DNA of 64,000 nt. Source: Cryobacterium sp. SO1 (GTDB taxonomy: Bacteria > Actinomycetota > Actinomycetes > Actinomycetales > Microbacteriaceae). Positions 55,381-63,126 of the stretch are shown here, piece after piece; the stretch's first letter is position 1; each line of letters opens with the position of its first letter. The notes beneath the pieces are model-generated. The model worked only from the letters and a program-made list of their open reading frames with translations. It had not been told where the DNA came from and ran no database searches. The stretch is taken from assembly GCF_004210215.2 (NCBI RefSeq), contig NZ_CP067394.1:1488001-1552000 (forward strand). The letters are read 5' to 3'. Made by a program: the position numbers and the translations under genes.

Positions 55381-55401
55381 TCAAGTGCTTGAGCCACGAA
55401 A

Positions 55402-55427
55402 GGGCGACTCCCCGAAGGGAGTCGCCC
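55402..55427. terminator. Strong bidirectional terminator
   Basis: GGGCGACTCCC (55402-55412) and GGGAGTCGCCC (55417-55427) form a perfect 11-bp stem with a CGAA tetraloop. It stands between the convergent DUF6325 operon and the repeat-protein gene. Confidence 0.88.
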
Positions 55428-55461
55428 GGTCGTTCAGTGCAGGACGATCCTGCCGGAAGGC

Positions 55462-56127
55462 CTAGTCGCCCAGGACGGCGCCCAGGTCCAGGTCGCCGAG
55501 GTTGACGTCGCCGAGGGAGTCATCCACTGCCGAGTCGACAGCGTCGTTGATGTCAGCGCCGAGGTTGCCACCGGTCACGTCACCACCGGTGATGTCGCCC
55601 AGGTCTGCCTCGTTCGCCGAGCCGACCGGTGCATCCACCGGTGCGGTCACGGGCGCGGTGACCGACGTGTCGTTGCCCGAAGCCACCGGTCCGTTGCCGG
55701 ACGCGATCGGGGCGTCGATGCCGTTGGCGATGTTGTTGCCGGAGGCCACGTCACCGATGTCGCTGTTCAGCGAGTCCTCAATGAGCGGGCCGTTGACGAG
55801 CGGGCCGGTGGAGATGTCGCCCTCGTTGACGGAGGTGTCGGTACCGGAAACATCGGTACCGGAGACATCGGTGCCGGAGATGTCGGCACCCGAAACCACG
55901 GGGGCCAGGATGCCGGTGCCGGACGCGCCGTTGCCGGCGACGGCATCGCGCAGGATGTCATCGATGAGATCGGTGTTGCTGGCCGACGAGGAGCTGTCGG
56001 TCACCGTGGCTGCTGCGTTATCGAGCTCAGCGGCCTGGGCGGGAGCCACGAGGCCTCCCACGATGAGGGCGGATGCTGCTGCACCGGTGATGCCGAATGC
56101 GGTGATGCGCTTTGTGATGGTCTTCAT
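55462..56127 (-). CDS. Secreted Gly/Asp/Ser-rich repeat protein of unknown function
   Basis: A 221-residue protein. The signal peptide (MKTITKRITAFGITG, then a hydrophobic stretch) ends at APAQA, about residue 32. The mature part contains no Lys, His, Phe, Tyr, Trp, Cys, Met or Gln and only one Arg, so it is very acidic. A pentapeptide repeat SG(A/T)D(I/V/T) occurs four times in a row, followed by ASGN, TAPV and DLGD-type repeats. No known domain is recognised. Such composition suggests an extended calcium-binding, adhesive or ice-interacting surface protein; this is speculation. The ATG has TTGGAG upstream. It diverges from a PadR gene. Confidence 0.75.
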   Translation of the reverse strand: MKTITKRITAFGITGAAASALIVGGLVAPAQAAELDNAAATVTDSSSSASNTDLIDDILRDAVAGNGASGTGILAPVVSGADISGTDVSGTDVSGTDTSVNEGDISTGPLVNGPLIEDSLNSDIGDVASGNNIANGIDAPIASGNGPVASGNDTSVTAPVTAPVDAPVGSANEADLGDITGGDVTGGNLGADINDAVDSAVDDSLGDVNLGDLDLGAVLGD

Positions 56128-56369
56128 TTTCGTAACTCCAATTCGTTAGTTTCGCTCCGGCCTCGGTGTGAACCGGGCCGCATAGGTGGTCCGGAGCGCG
56201 TGCGCTCCTGGATTGGTTCGGCTGCGCTGGCACGCCTCCGATCGGCCCGAATGCCGCCGGGGTGCGGGTGCGTCCTGCGCTGGCGATCCCAGTCGTGGCG
56301 GGCGATGGCCGCGGTAACCAGCGCGGCCGAAAAAGATTCTCGAAAACTTTCTCTCCGACCAGGTAACCA

Positions 56370-56402
56370 TTGACAACCCGATTATCAGCGATATATCGTT
56401 GA
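56370..56402 (+). promoter_or_regulatory. Promoter and putative PadR operator (second copy)
   Basis: TTGACA (56370-56375) and TATATC (56392-56397) are 16 nt apart. AGCGAT (56387-56392) and ATCGTT (56395-56400) make an inverted repeat over the -10. The 11-mer TATATCGTTGA (56392-56402) is identical to that in front of the other PadR gene. The remaining intergenic sequence from 56128 shows no gene. Confidence 0.65.
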
Positions 56403-56486
56403 CCGTCGCGGAAATTCCGCGGCGCGTCAGCACGGAGGCGCCCCAGCGGGCGAACGTGAGACGCACAACGTCAAAGGAATGCGACC

Positions 56487-57128
56487 ATGAAGCGCTTTCA
56501 CCACACCCACCATCCAGAATTGGGCGCCGCTGCCTGCGGCGCGACGGAGTTCGGCGCGGGAATGAACCGTGCCCACCACGATTCCCCTCAAGCTCACGGC
56601 CGCGGCTTCGGCCGGGGCTTCGGTCCGGGAGGCCCCGGCTTCGGCGGTTTCGGCCCCGGGTTCGGCCCCGGCGGACCGCGCGGCTCCCGTCGTGCCAACA
56701 AGGGGGACGTGCGCTCGGCGATCCTCTCGCTCCTGGCCGACGGGCCCTCAAACGGGTATGGACTGATCCGGGCGATCGAGGAGAAGACCGGCGGGGCCTG
56801 GCGCCCCAGCCCCGGCTCCATCTATCCCACGCTGCAGCAACTCGTCGACGAAGAGCTCATCTCGCCGACCGGCACCGAACGCCGCACCGACTATCAACTC
56901 ACGGATGCCGGCCGAGCCTACCTGGCCGAGCACGCTGAGGACCTCAAGAAGGCCTGGGAGGCCACCCCCGTCCAGTCGGATGCCGACGCGGCCTTCCACG
57001 AGAGCGTCGGCAAGCTCTTCGGCGTTGTCCACCAGTTCCGCTCGGTGGCCACCGATGCCCAGCGCGCCGCCGCGACCGAGAAGCTCGACGAAGTGCGCCG
57101 CGCGCTGTACCTCATCCTCGCCGACTGA
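56487..57128 (+). CDS. PadR-family regulator with His/Gly-rich N-terminus
   Basis: A 213-residue regulator. The winged helix (RRANKGDVRSAILSLLADGPSNGYGLIRAIEEKTGG, then PSPGSIYPTLQQLVDEELI) is in the middle and a helical dimer region at the end. The first 70 residues are unusual: MKRFHHTHHPELG and several more His, then Gly-Phe-Pro repeats (GFGRGFGPGG). His-rich heads on PadR proteins may bind metal. AAAGGA lies before the ATG at 56487. The gene is divergent from the repeat-protein gene. A direct metal link is inferred only. Confidence 0.9.
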   Translation: MKRFHHTHHPELGAAACGATEFGAGMNRAHHDSPQAHGRGFGRGFGPGGPGFGGFGPGFGPGGPRGSRRANKGDVRSAILSLLADGPSNGYGLIRAIEEKTGGAWRPSPGSIYPTLQQLVDEELISPTGTERRTDYQLTDAGRAYLAEHAEDLKKAWEATPVQSDADAAFHESVGKLFGVVHQFRSVATDAQRAAATEKLDEVRRALYLILAD

Positions 57129-57138
57129 CAACGGGCAG

Positions 57139-57267
57139 GGCCGGGCCATCGTGGCCGGCACCAGCTTCGCCCGCGAGCGCCATCCGGCCTGGACCTACAC
57201 CCTGATGCCGCATCCGGACGCGGATATCGACGTGCGCGGCCGACGTCTGCAGGTGCGCTCCAGATGA
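57139..57267 (+). pseudogene. Fragment of a deazaflavin (F420)-dependent nitroreductase-family gene
   Basis: In the frame ending at TGA 57265-57267, the sequence reads GRAIVAGTSFARERHPAWTY, then TLMPHPDADIDVRGRRLQVR. This matches the core of the nitroreductase/DUF385 family (AIVVAS-F-RERHPAW---L--HPDA-V-V-GR). There is no start codon, the first half of the domain is missing and the stop comes early. It is probably a remnant left by deletion next to the PadR gene. Confidence 0.6.
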
Positions 57268-57291
57268 GCCGTCACGCACACATCCTTGCGG

Positions 57292-58464
57292 TCAGGCGCT
57301 CGCAAGCCAGAGGTCTGGGCCGAAGACCTCGTAGTGAATACGGGCTGCCGGCACCCCCGACGCCAGCGCCTGCGCCCGGATCGCCCGCATGAACGGCAGC
57401 GGCCCGCAGAGGTACACCGACGCTTTGTCGGGAATGGTCACCGCATCCAGGGACATGAACCCGGGGTTGGCGGTGTCATGGGCGCCGGGTTCCTCGAGCC
57501 AGAGCTCCAGTTCGGCGGCTGGCAGACGCGCGATGTCAGCGCCCATCTGCTCGCGCAGCGCCCACCGTTCGATGATGCTTTCGGCGTGCATGACCAGCAC
57601 TTCCCGCGTCGACCCCGTCTCAACAAGGGATCGCAGGATCGATGCGAGTGGGGTGCAGCCGATGCCGGCCGAGGCCAGCACAAGGGGGCCGTCACCGGCT
57701 TCGAGGGTGATGTCCCCGCAGGGGTTGGAAAGGACCAACTGGTCGCCGACCTGGACGTCGCGATGCAGGACCGGAGAGACCTCCCCGTCGTTGTCTAGTT
57801 TTACCGTGAACACCCGCGTCTCGACATCGGTCCCGGCCGAGAGTGAGTATTGCCGCACCTGCCGGATTCCATCGGCCATCCGCACAGTCACGCCCACGTA
57901 CTGGCCGGGCCGGGACGCCGACGCCGGGGTGTCATCGGATGGCACGAGCGTGAAGGTCACGGCGTCGCTGCCCGCGGGGTCCCGGCGCGTCACCGTCCAC
58001 GGCGCGAGTGGCTTGTCGCTCGCGGCTGCGGCGTACAGGCCCGCCTCCTGCTTGATCAGGGCGTGCGCCATCAGCCAGTAGACCTCGGTCCAGGCCGCCG
58101 CGATCTCGACCGTGATGACGTCGGCGAGCTCGGCGGCGATGGACTCGAAGAGGTACCGGTAGACCACGTCGTACTGCTCGGGCAGGATGCCGAGGGAGAC
58201 ATGCTTGTGCGCGATACGGGAGAGCATGATCTCCGGCGCGCTGGTGGGATCCTTCACGAGGTGCGCGGCGAACGCGGCGATGCTGCCCGCGAGGGCCTGC
58301 TGCTGCACGCCGCTCTTCTGATTCGAGCGGCTGAACAGGCCGTCGAAGAGCTCGGGATGCGCGGCGAACATACGCTCGTAGAAGCCGGTGGCGATGGCGG
58401 GCAGGCGTTCGCCGAGCAGGGGGAGCGTGGCTTGAATGAGGGGATGGGACCGGGGGGACAACAT
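57292..58464 (-). CDS. hmp: Flavohemoglobin nitric-oxide dioxygenase
   Basis: A 390-residue three-part enzyme that oxidises NO to nitrate. The globin domain (about residues 1-135) has FYERMFAAHPELFDGLF and the proximal His in IAHKHVSLGI. The FAD domain shows RQYSLSAG and the NAD domain GIGCTPLASIL with YLCGPLPFM near the end. The ATG at 58464 has AGGAG 7 nt upstream; a start at 58512 lies inside the inverted repeat region and is unlikely. The 10-bp inverted repeat upstream (58492-58531) is a candidate operator of a nitrosative-stress regulator. No regulator gene is adjacent. Confidence 0.94.
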   Translation of the reverse strand: MLSPRSHPLIQATLPLLGERLPAIATGFYERMFAAHPELFDGLFSRSNQKSGVQQQALAGSIAAFAAHLVKDPTSAPEIMLSRIAHKHVSLGILPEQYDVVYRYLFESIAAELADVITVEIAAAWTEVYWLMAHALIKQEAGLYAAAASDKPLAPWTVTRRDPAGSDAVTFTLVPSDDTPASASRPGQYVGVTVRMADGIRQVRQYSLSAGTDVETRVFTVKLDNDGEVSPVLHRDVQVGDQLVLSNPCGDITLEAGDGPLVLASAGIGCTPLASILRSLVETGSTREVLVMHAESIIERWALREQMGADIARLPAAELELWLEEPGAHDTANPGFMSLDAVTIPDKASVYLCGPLPFMRAIRAQALASGVPAARIHYEVFGPDLWLASA

Positions 58465-58491
58465 GCAGGCTCCTGACATCGCGGGGGAGTG

Positions 58492-58531
58492 GGGGGTATC
58501 GGGGAGTCTCACGCTAACAACCGATACCCCC
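58492..58531 (-). promoter_or_regulatory. Inverted repeat upstream of hmp
   Basis: GGGGGTATCG (58492-58501) and CGATACCCCC (58522-58531) are perfect 10-bp arms 20 nt apart, about 28 bp before the hmp start. It does not resemble the usual NsrR site, so the binding protein is unknown. Confidence 0.6.
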
Positions 58532-58673
58532 TTTCAGGGGAGGCCAAAGCCTCTGGTGCCGACGGTGACCGATACGTGCAAGGCCTCCTGGCTGAATTTT
58601 CAAGGGGGTTGCAAGTTTTTTTTGATTTGTTTTTGACCCGCGTGCCACCGCTCCACACGACGGAATCGGTCGG

Positions 58674-58911
58674 TTGACAAGCGTCGAATCAACGTCTCAC
58701 CAGGCATCAAGAAGTGATCCTGTTCGTGCGCGGCGATGCAACAGGGGTACACGGATTGTGAGGACCTTCCCGGCAAAAGGTGAGGGTCCATTCAGAAACG
58801 TGCTGCAGGGTGGTCACTTCGCCCGGGCGGGCCCCCGCTCGTGGATCGTCGAACAAGAACCGCTCTGCGCCCGCGTACCTGCGTTTCGCTCAGTGAGAGA
58901 CATACAAAACC
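58674..58911 (+). promoter_or_regulatory. Promoter and long structured leader of the lysozyme-like gene
   Basis: TTGACA at 58674-58679 has a weak -10 near 58697, which would leave a leader of about 200 nt before the GTG at 58912. The leader can form stems, for example CCTGTT (58719-58724) with AACAGG (58740-58745), and GGACC (58762-58766) with GGTCC (58785-58789). No known riboswitch is recognised. Between 58537 and 58673 a T-rich stretch (58617-58633) is the only notable feature. Confidence 0.4.
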
Positions 58912-59892
58912 GTGACTTACCCGAATTCCAGCACTCCAGCAACACCCGAATCCTCCGCAACATCCGTCATCTCCGCGCAGCCCCAGTCTCCGACCCGGGA
59001 GACGCGGGCGTCGAAAACCCACCGCACCCGGGTGACCCGCCGGTCGGCGGCCGCCCTGGCGGTTCTCACCATCGGCGCGATGGCCGGAACCGGCTTCGTG
59101 CTCGAGCCGGCCATGGCGGCGCAGAACGATCGTGTCGCCGCATCAGCGTCCCTCGCGTCCGGCTCCGGCCGGCACGCCGAGCAGCTCGGCGCCTACAGTG
59201 GCATCGCGGCCGCCCATGCCGAGAAGTCTGCCGCAGGCACCCTCGCCGACGCGACGGCCGTGATCACCGCGGCCCAGAACAAGACCGACGCTACCGAGCT
59301 GGCCACCCCGGTGGCGATGCTCAGCAACTACGAGTACCTCGCGCCCGAGCGGATCTACGAGCTCGTCGATCTCACCAACGCTGCGGTGCCGCCGGTGCAG
59401 GCCGCAACGGCCGAGGCTGACCGCGTCGCCGCCGAGCAGGCCGCTGCAGCTGCAGCTTCCGCCGCACAGGCCGCCGCTGCCCAGGCGGCCGCCGACGCGA
59501 AAGCCGCGGCCGATGCCGAGGTCGCGCAGGTCGCCCAGTCCGCTCCGAAGGCCAGCATGGCTCCGGCCCCGTCGGCCCCGGCCAACCCGAGCGGCGCCCA
59601 GGCCATCGCTCGCGACATGATGGCCGCCAAGTATGGCTGGGGCTCCGACCAGTTCGGCTGCCTCGTCAGCCTGTGGGACAAGGAGTCCGGTTGGAATGTG
59701 AACGCCTACAACGCCTCCAGCGGTGCCACCGGAATCCCGCAGGCGCTGCCCGGCAGCAAGATGGCCACGGCTGGTGCCGACTGGCAGACGAACGCCGCCA
59801 CGCAGATCTCGTGGGGCCTGGGCTACATCTCGGGCAGCTACGGAACTCCGTGCGCGGCCTGGGCCAAGTCCGAGTCCGTCGGCTGGTACTAG
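58912..59892 (+). CDS. Secreted lysozyme-like/lytic transglycosylase-domain protein
   Basis: A 326-residue protein. A hydrophilic, Arg-containing head (about 45 residues) precedes a hydrophobic export segment ending at AMAAQ (near residue 70). An alanine-rich coiled region (AEQAAAAAASAAQAAAAQAAA) leads to a C-terminal domain DQFGCLVSLWDKESGWNVNAYN, then SGATGIPQALPGSKM, which matches the aggregation-promoting-factor/transglycosylase-like fold, with Glu in KESGW as catalytic acid. It probably cleaves or binds peptidoglycan. GTG start at 58912, no strong ribosome-binding site. A very strong hairpin follows. Confidence 0.88.
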   Translation: MTYPNSSTPATPESSATSVISAQPQSPTRETRASKTHRTRVTRRSAAALAVLTIGAMAGTGFVLEPAMAAQNDRVAASASLASGSGRHAEQLGAYSGIAAAHAEKSAAGTLADATAVITAAQNKTDATELATPVAMLSNYEYLAPERIYELVDLTNAAVPPVQAATAEADRVAAEQAAAAAASAAQAAAAQAAADAKAAADAEVAQVAQSAPKASMAPAPSAPANPSGAQAIARDMMAAKYGWGSDQFGCLVSLWDKESGWNVNAYNASSGATGIPQALPGSKMATAGADWQTNAATQISWGLGYISGSYGTPCAAWAKSESVGWY

Positions 59893-59917
59893 CCGACGTC
59901 GTCTTCGACAATACCTG

Positions 59918-59978
59918 GAACGGCCCGCGGGCAGCAGGTCAGGGCTTGAACTCCTGACCGCTGGTCCGCGGGCCGTTC
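59918..59978. terminator. Long two-tier hairpin terminator
   Basis: GAACGGCCCGCGG (59918-59930) pairs with CCGCGGGCCGTTC (59966-59978), and inside it GGTCAGG pairs with CCTGACC. The stem exceeds 20 bp in total. It ends the lysozyme-like gene. Confidence 0.88.
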
Positions 59979-60043
59979 TGCGTACAGGCTGGGAAGAGCG
60001 TGGGGACCTGCCCAGCACGGTGAGGCGGGCGTACTCTCGGGGC

Positions 60044-60505
60044 ATGAAACGTGCGCTCGCGTCCGGCCTGGTCGTCGTGCAGATCTTTCTGCTGATCGCC
60101 CTCCTCCTCTCGCCGCATGGCACCGTCTGGCCGGTGAACGGCTTCGTCGTGGCCACAGCTATCGCCCTCATCGCGGTGGGGGTGACCCTGGCGGTGCAGG
60201 GCTCCAGCACTCTCGGCCCGGCCATGACGGCCAGCCCGATACCGCGCGAGGATGCCCCGCTGGCCACTAACGGGGTGTACGCGGTGGTGCGCAACCCGAT
60301 CTATACCGGGCTGATGTGCGGCGGGCTGGGTCTGGTTTTGATCGGTTCGTCCCTGCTGCACGTGGTGGTGTGGGCAGCGTTGGTCGGCCTCCTGGCCGCA
60401 AAGACCCGGTGGGAGGAGCAGATGCTCGTCGAGGAGCACCCCGCCTACTCGGACTACGCGGCCAGGGTCGGCCGGTTTCTTCCCGGTGTCGGCCGAATCC
60501 GCTGA
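60044..60505 (+). CDS. Isoprenylcysteine carboxyl methyltransferase-like membrane protein
   Basis: A 153-residue integral membrane protein with four hydrophobic segments. The signature [20 protein letters not shown] and the C-terminal [27 protein letters not shown] are hallmarks of the ICMT/PEMT family, S-adenosylmethionine-dependent methyltransferases acting on lipid-like substrates. The bacterial substrate is unknown. TACTCT lies exactly 6 nt before the ATG at 60044, so the message is likely leaderless. The next gene starts 40 nt later. Confidence 0.9.
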   Translation: MKRALASGLVVVQIFLLIALLLSPHGTVWPVNGFVVATAIALIAVGVTLAVQGSSTLGPAMTASPIPREDAPLATNGVYAVVRNPIYTGLMCGGLGLVLIGSSLLHVVVWAALVGLLAAKTRWEEQMLVEEHPAYSDYAARVGRFLPGVGRIR

Positions 60506-60545
60506 CGCGGGTAACGATTCGCGCGCGAAAACCGTTACGCCCAAC

Positions 60546-61544
60546 ATGACGACACCGCTTTCCATTCTCGACCTCGCCCCCATCGCCCCCGGACAGACCG
60601 TGCGGGAGAGCTTCGCAGCCAGCGTTGCCCTCGCCCAGGCCGCCGAAAAGCACGGGTACGAGAGGGTGTGGTACGCCGAGCACCACAACATGCCCACGAT
60701 CGCCTCGTCGGCCACGAGCGTGCTGGTGGGCCATATCGCCTCGCAGACGTCTACCATCCGGCTCGGATCCGGCGGCGTGATGCTGCCCAACCACTCGCCG
60801 CTGACCATTGCCGAGCAGTACGGCACCCTCGCTGAGCTGTACCCGGGCCGTATCGACCTCGGCCTGGGCCGGGCGCCCGGCAGCGACCAGACCACCGCCA
60901 GGGCCATGCGCCGCGACCCGCGCGCCTCCGACCAGTTCCCGCAGGACGTGATGGAACTGGCCGCCTACCTGCGCGACGAGTCGATCATCCCGGGGGTGCG
61001 AGCAGTTCCGGGCGCCGGCACCAATGTTCCCCTGTACATCCTGGGGTCCTCCCTCTTCGGCGCCGGCCTCGCGGCGGCGCTGGGCCTGCCGTACGCGTTC
61101 GCGTCGCACTTCGCCCCCGACTCCCTGTTCGAGGCTGTCTCCCTCTACCGCCGCGATTTCACGCCGTCGGCGGAGCTGGCCGAGCCCTATCTGCTGGTGG
61201 CCGCCAACGTGATCGCGGCCGACGACGGAGCGGATGCCGCCCAGCAGTTCGACATCATGCGCCGCTCCAGGGTGCGCAGCATGATCGCCCGCGGACCGGC
61301 GTCACCGGAGTACTCCGACGAACAGATCGACGCGTTCCTGACCACCACCGAGGGGCGCCGCCTCGCCGACATGATGCGGTACACGGCCGTGGGCACGTCC
61401 GCGGACGTACGCACCTTCCTCGACGACCTGGCCTCGGCCACCCAGGCCGACGAGTTGATCCTCGCCCACGCGTCACAGCAGATCGGTGACCGGCTGCGTT
61501 CGGTGGAGCTGACCGCCGGCGCCATGGCCGGCGTCCTGGCCTAA
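60546..61544 (+). CDS. LLM-class flavin-dependent oxidoreductase
   Basis: A 332-residue luciferase-like monooxygenase. It opens [46 protein letters not shown], the signature of the YhbW/MsnO8-like group, continues with [16 protein letters not shown] and the flavin-site [12 protein letters not shown]. It probably uses FMNH2 to oxidise an unknown compound. The ATG at 60546 matches the family start; an upstream GTG at 60486 overlaps the preceding gene. It stands alone downstream. Confidence 0.93.
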   Translation: MTTPLSILDLAPIAPGQTVRESFAASVALAQAAEKHGYERVWYAEHHNMPTIASSATSVLVGHIASQTSTIRLGSGGVMLPNHSPLTIAEQYGTLAELYPGRIDLGLGRAPGSDQTTARAMRRDPRASDQFPQDVMELAAYLRDESIIPGVRAVPGAGTNVPLYILGSSLFGAGLAAALGLPYAFASHFAPDSLFEAVSLYRRDFTPSAELAEPYLLVAANVIAADDGADAAQQFDIMRRSRVRSMIARGPASPEYSDEQIDAFLTTTEGRRLADMMRYTAVGTSADVRTFLDDLASATQADELILAHASQQIGDRLRSVELTAGAMAGVLA

Positions 61545-61597
61545 GGCAGCTCGGCCCGGGGTGCGCTGGGCGGGGGAGAGTCGGTAAGGTCCCAGTT

Positions 61598-61957
61598 ATG
61601 ACCCCGGATGCCCTCGTCGAGTTTTGCCTGAGCCTGCCCCAGGCCGCCGAGACGTTTCCGTTCGGCGAAGAGACCAGCGTCTTCAAGACCACCGGCAACG
61701 GCAAGGTCTTCGCCCTGAGCGCGCTGGAGGGCGAGCCACTGAGCGTGTCACTGAAGTGCGATCCAGAGGAAGGCCGGGCGCTGCGGGAGGAGTTCCCCGC
61801 GCACATCACTCCGGGCTACCACCTGAACAAGAAGCACTGGATCACCATCGTGCTCGACGGTTTCGTGCCCGACGACCTTGTGGAGAACCTGCTGCGTGAC
61901 AGCCACGCGCTCGTGCGGCCGAGGGTGCCCCGGGCGCCCAGGGGGAGCGCGGGCTAG
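61598..61957 (+). CDS. MmcQ/YjbR-family protein
   Basis: A 119-residue small protein of the MmcQ/YjbR family: FCLSLPQAAETFPFGEETSVFKT at the start, LSVSLKCDPEEGRALREEFP in the middle and the conserved ITPGYHLNKKHWITI. The fold resembles double-wing DNA-binding domains, but no DNA target is known. TAAGGT stands 7 nt before the ATG at 61598, so it is probably leaderless. Confidence 0.92.
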   Translation: MTPDALVEFCLSLPQAAETFPFGEETSVFKTTGNGKVFALSALEGEPLSVSLKCDPEEGRALREEFPAHITPGYHLNKKHWITIVLDGFVPDDLVENLLRDSHALVRPRVPRAPRGSAG

Positions 61958-62009
61958 TCACCGCCGCCGGGTCCGCCAGCGGCCGGCACGACGGCGGTTT
62001 ATCAGGATG

Positions 62010-62048
62010 AAGGACGGAAAAAAGGACGTAGTGTCAAATTCCGTCCTT
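62010..62048. terminator. Inverted repeat between convergent genes
   Basis: AAGGACGGAA (62010-62019) and TTCCGTCCTT (62039-62048) are perfectly complementary around 19 nt. The AT-rich arms are unlike the GC-rich terminators elsewhere, but the place between the convergent genes ending at 61957 and 62069 fits transcription termination. Confidence 0.6.
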
Positions 62049-62068
62049 CTCAACGCACTATTTCCTTA

Positions 62069-62731
62069 CTAAGAGGCGTCGAGCGCTTCGCCGGTCGGGT
62101 CCACGGCATCCGCGTCGACCAGCGGCATGCCGCCCAGCGGCACTCCCGCCCAGGAGAGCAGGGTCCAGCCGGTATCGGGCGAGCCCGACAGCTCGACCAC
62201 GCCGGTGTTGTCCAGGTCGTGCAGTCCGGCGAACATCGCTGGCACGTTCGTGGCGCGCGCCGCCGCCCAGACCCTGATCGCCGCGCCGTGGCTGAACACC
62301 GCCGCGGTCGCTCCGCTGGCCGCGGCCACGGCGATATCGGCGTCGAACCGGGCAAAGAACGCGTGGCCGTCCGGCCCGCCGGGCATCCCCACATCAAGGT
62401 TGCCGGCGCCCCAGGCGAACACTGTCTCCATGTAGGTGCGGATGGAGGCGTGGTCGCTGCGCCGCTCGAGAGTGCCGGCTTCGATCTCGTGCAGGCCGTC
62501 GGAGACCTGGATGTCCAGGCCCCGGTCGACGGCGAGCGGGCGGGCCGTGAGCTGGGTGCGGTGAAGCGTCGACGCAAAAATAGTGTCGATCGAATCGAAA
62601 CGGAGCGCCTCGGGAATGACGGCGGCCTGACGTTCGCCGAGCTCGGTGAGGCCAGGGCCCGGGTGGGCGGTGTCGAGTTGCCCGAGCACATTGGCGGGCG
62701 TCTGGCCGTGGCGGATCAGGAGGAGTCGCAT
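62069..62731 (-). CDS. Histidine phosphatase-family protein
   Basis: A 220-residue phosphoglycerate-mutase-like phosphatase. The motif LLIRHGQTPANVLGQLD holds the catalytic His, with ASTLHRTQLTA, HEIEAGTLE and the second His in VFSHGAAIRVW. The substrate is unknown; it differs from the protein at 37679 in the middle part. The ATG (62729-62731) has TATGCT 9 nt upstream, a near-leaderless layout. The 395 bp to the next gene hold the promoter elements of the divergent reductase gene and no other gene. Confidence 0.92.
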   Translation of the reverse strand: MRLLLIRHGQTPANVLGQLDTAHPGPGLTELGERQAAVIPEALRFDSIDTIFASTLHRTQLTARPLAVDRGLDIQVSDGLHEIEAGTLERRSDHASIRTYMETVFAWGAGNLDVGMPGGPDGHAFFARFDADIAVAAASGATAAVFSHGAAIRVWAAARATNVPAMFAGLHDLDNTGVVELSGSPDTGWTLLSWAGVPLGGMPLVDADAVDPTGEALDAS

Positions 62732-63096
62732 GGTGCATCCAGCATAGGCACGGGGCAGTCGGAGGAACACCCGGTGTTGCGCGCCTTCACGGCGAACTCG
62801 CCGGAATCGTGGTTTCGATCGCCCGCCTGGGTCGCTCACGCCAGAGTTCCCCCGTCGTTCACCGGGCGTGTGCCCGCCGTCGCCACAGTGAGCTGGGCCC
62901 GTCCGAGGCCCGTCTTCCACAGCCTCGGAGGGGCGTCCCTGTGCGCACTCACACCGGCCAGGCGGCGACCTGGTCACCGCGGCCTGGCCCGGCTCGGCGA
63001 CCGTGCAGACCGTTGACCCGTGCGACGGGGTAATAACCGCGCCGAGTAGCAGCATCCGTCCGGCGAAGACGCATCCGGTCACGCATCGACTTGCGG

Positions 63097-63112
63097 ATAC
63101 CCCCAGGGGTAT
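63097..63112 (+). promoter_or_regulatory. CsoR/CstR-type operator before the CoA-disulfide-reductase gene
   Basis: ATACCCCCAGGGGTAT is a perfect 7-2-7 palindrome, the pattern bound by CsoR-family repressors, including the persulfide sensor CstR. It overlaps a TATAGC (63110-63115) that could be the -10 and ends 15 bp before the ATG. Repression of the sulfur-handling reductase until persulfide stress is inferred. Confidence 0.8.
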
Positions 63113-63126
63113 AGCAGACTGGGGTT

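Noticed and set aside
53298..55397. A 699-codon open frame on the minus strand
   Set aside because: It is antisense to the acyl-CoA ligase and DUF6325 genes, and its His/Arg/Gln-rich translation is typical of high-GC shadow frames.
58680..58911. Cyclic-di-AMP (ydaO-type) riboswitch before the lysozyme-like gene
   Set aside because: The conserved core sequences of that class are not present.
62007..62072. 21-residue peptide within the inverted repeat at 62010-62048
   Set aside because: The frame is explained by the terminator-like repeat and has no start signals.
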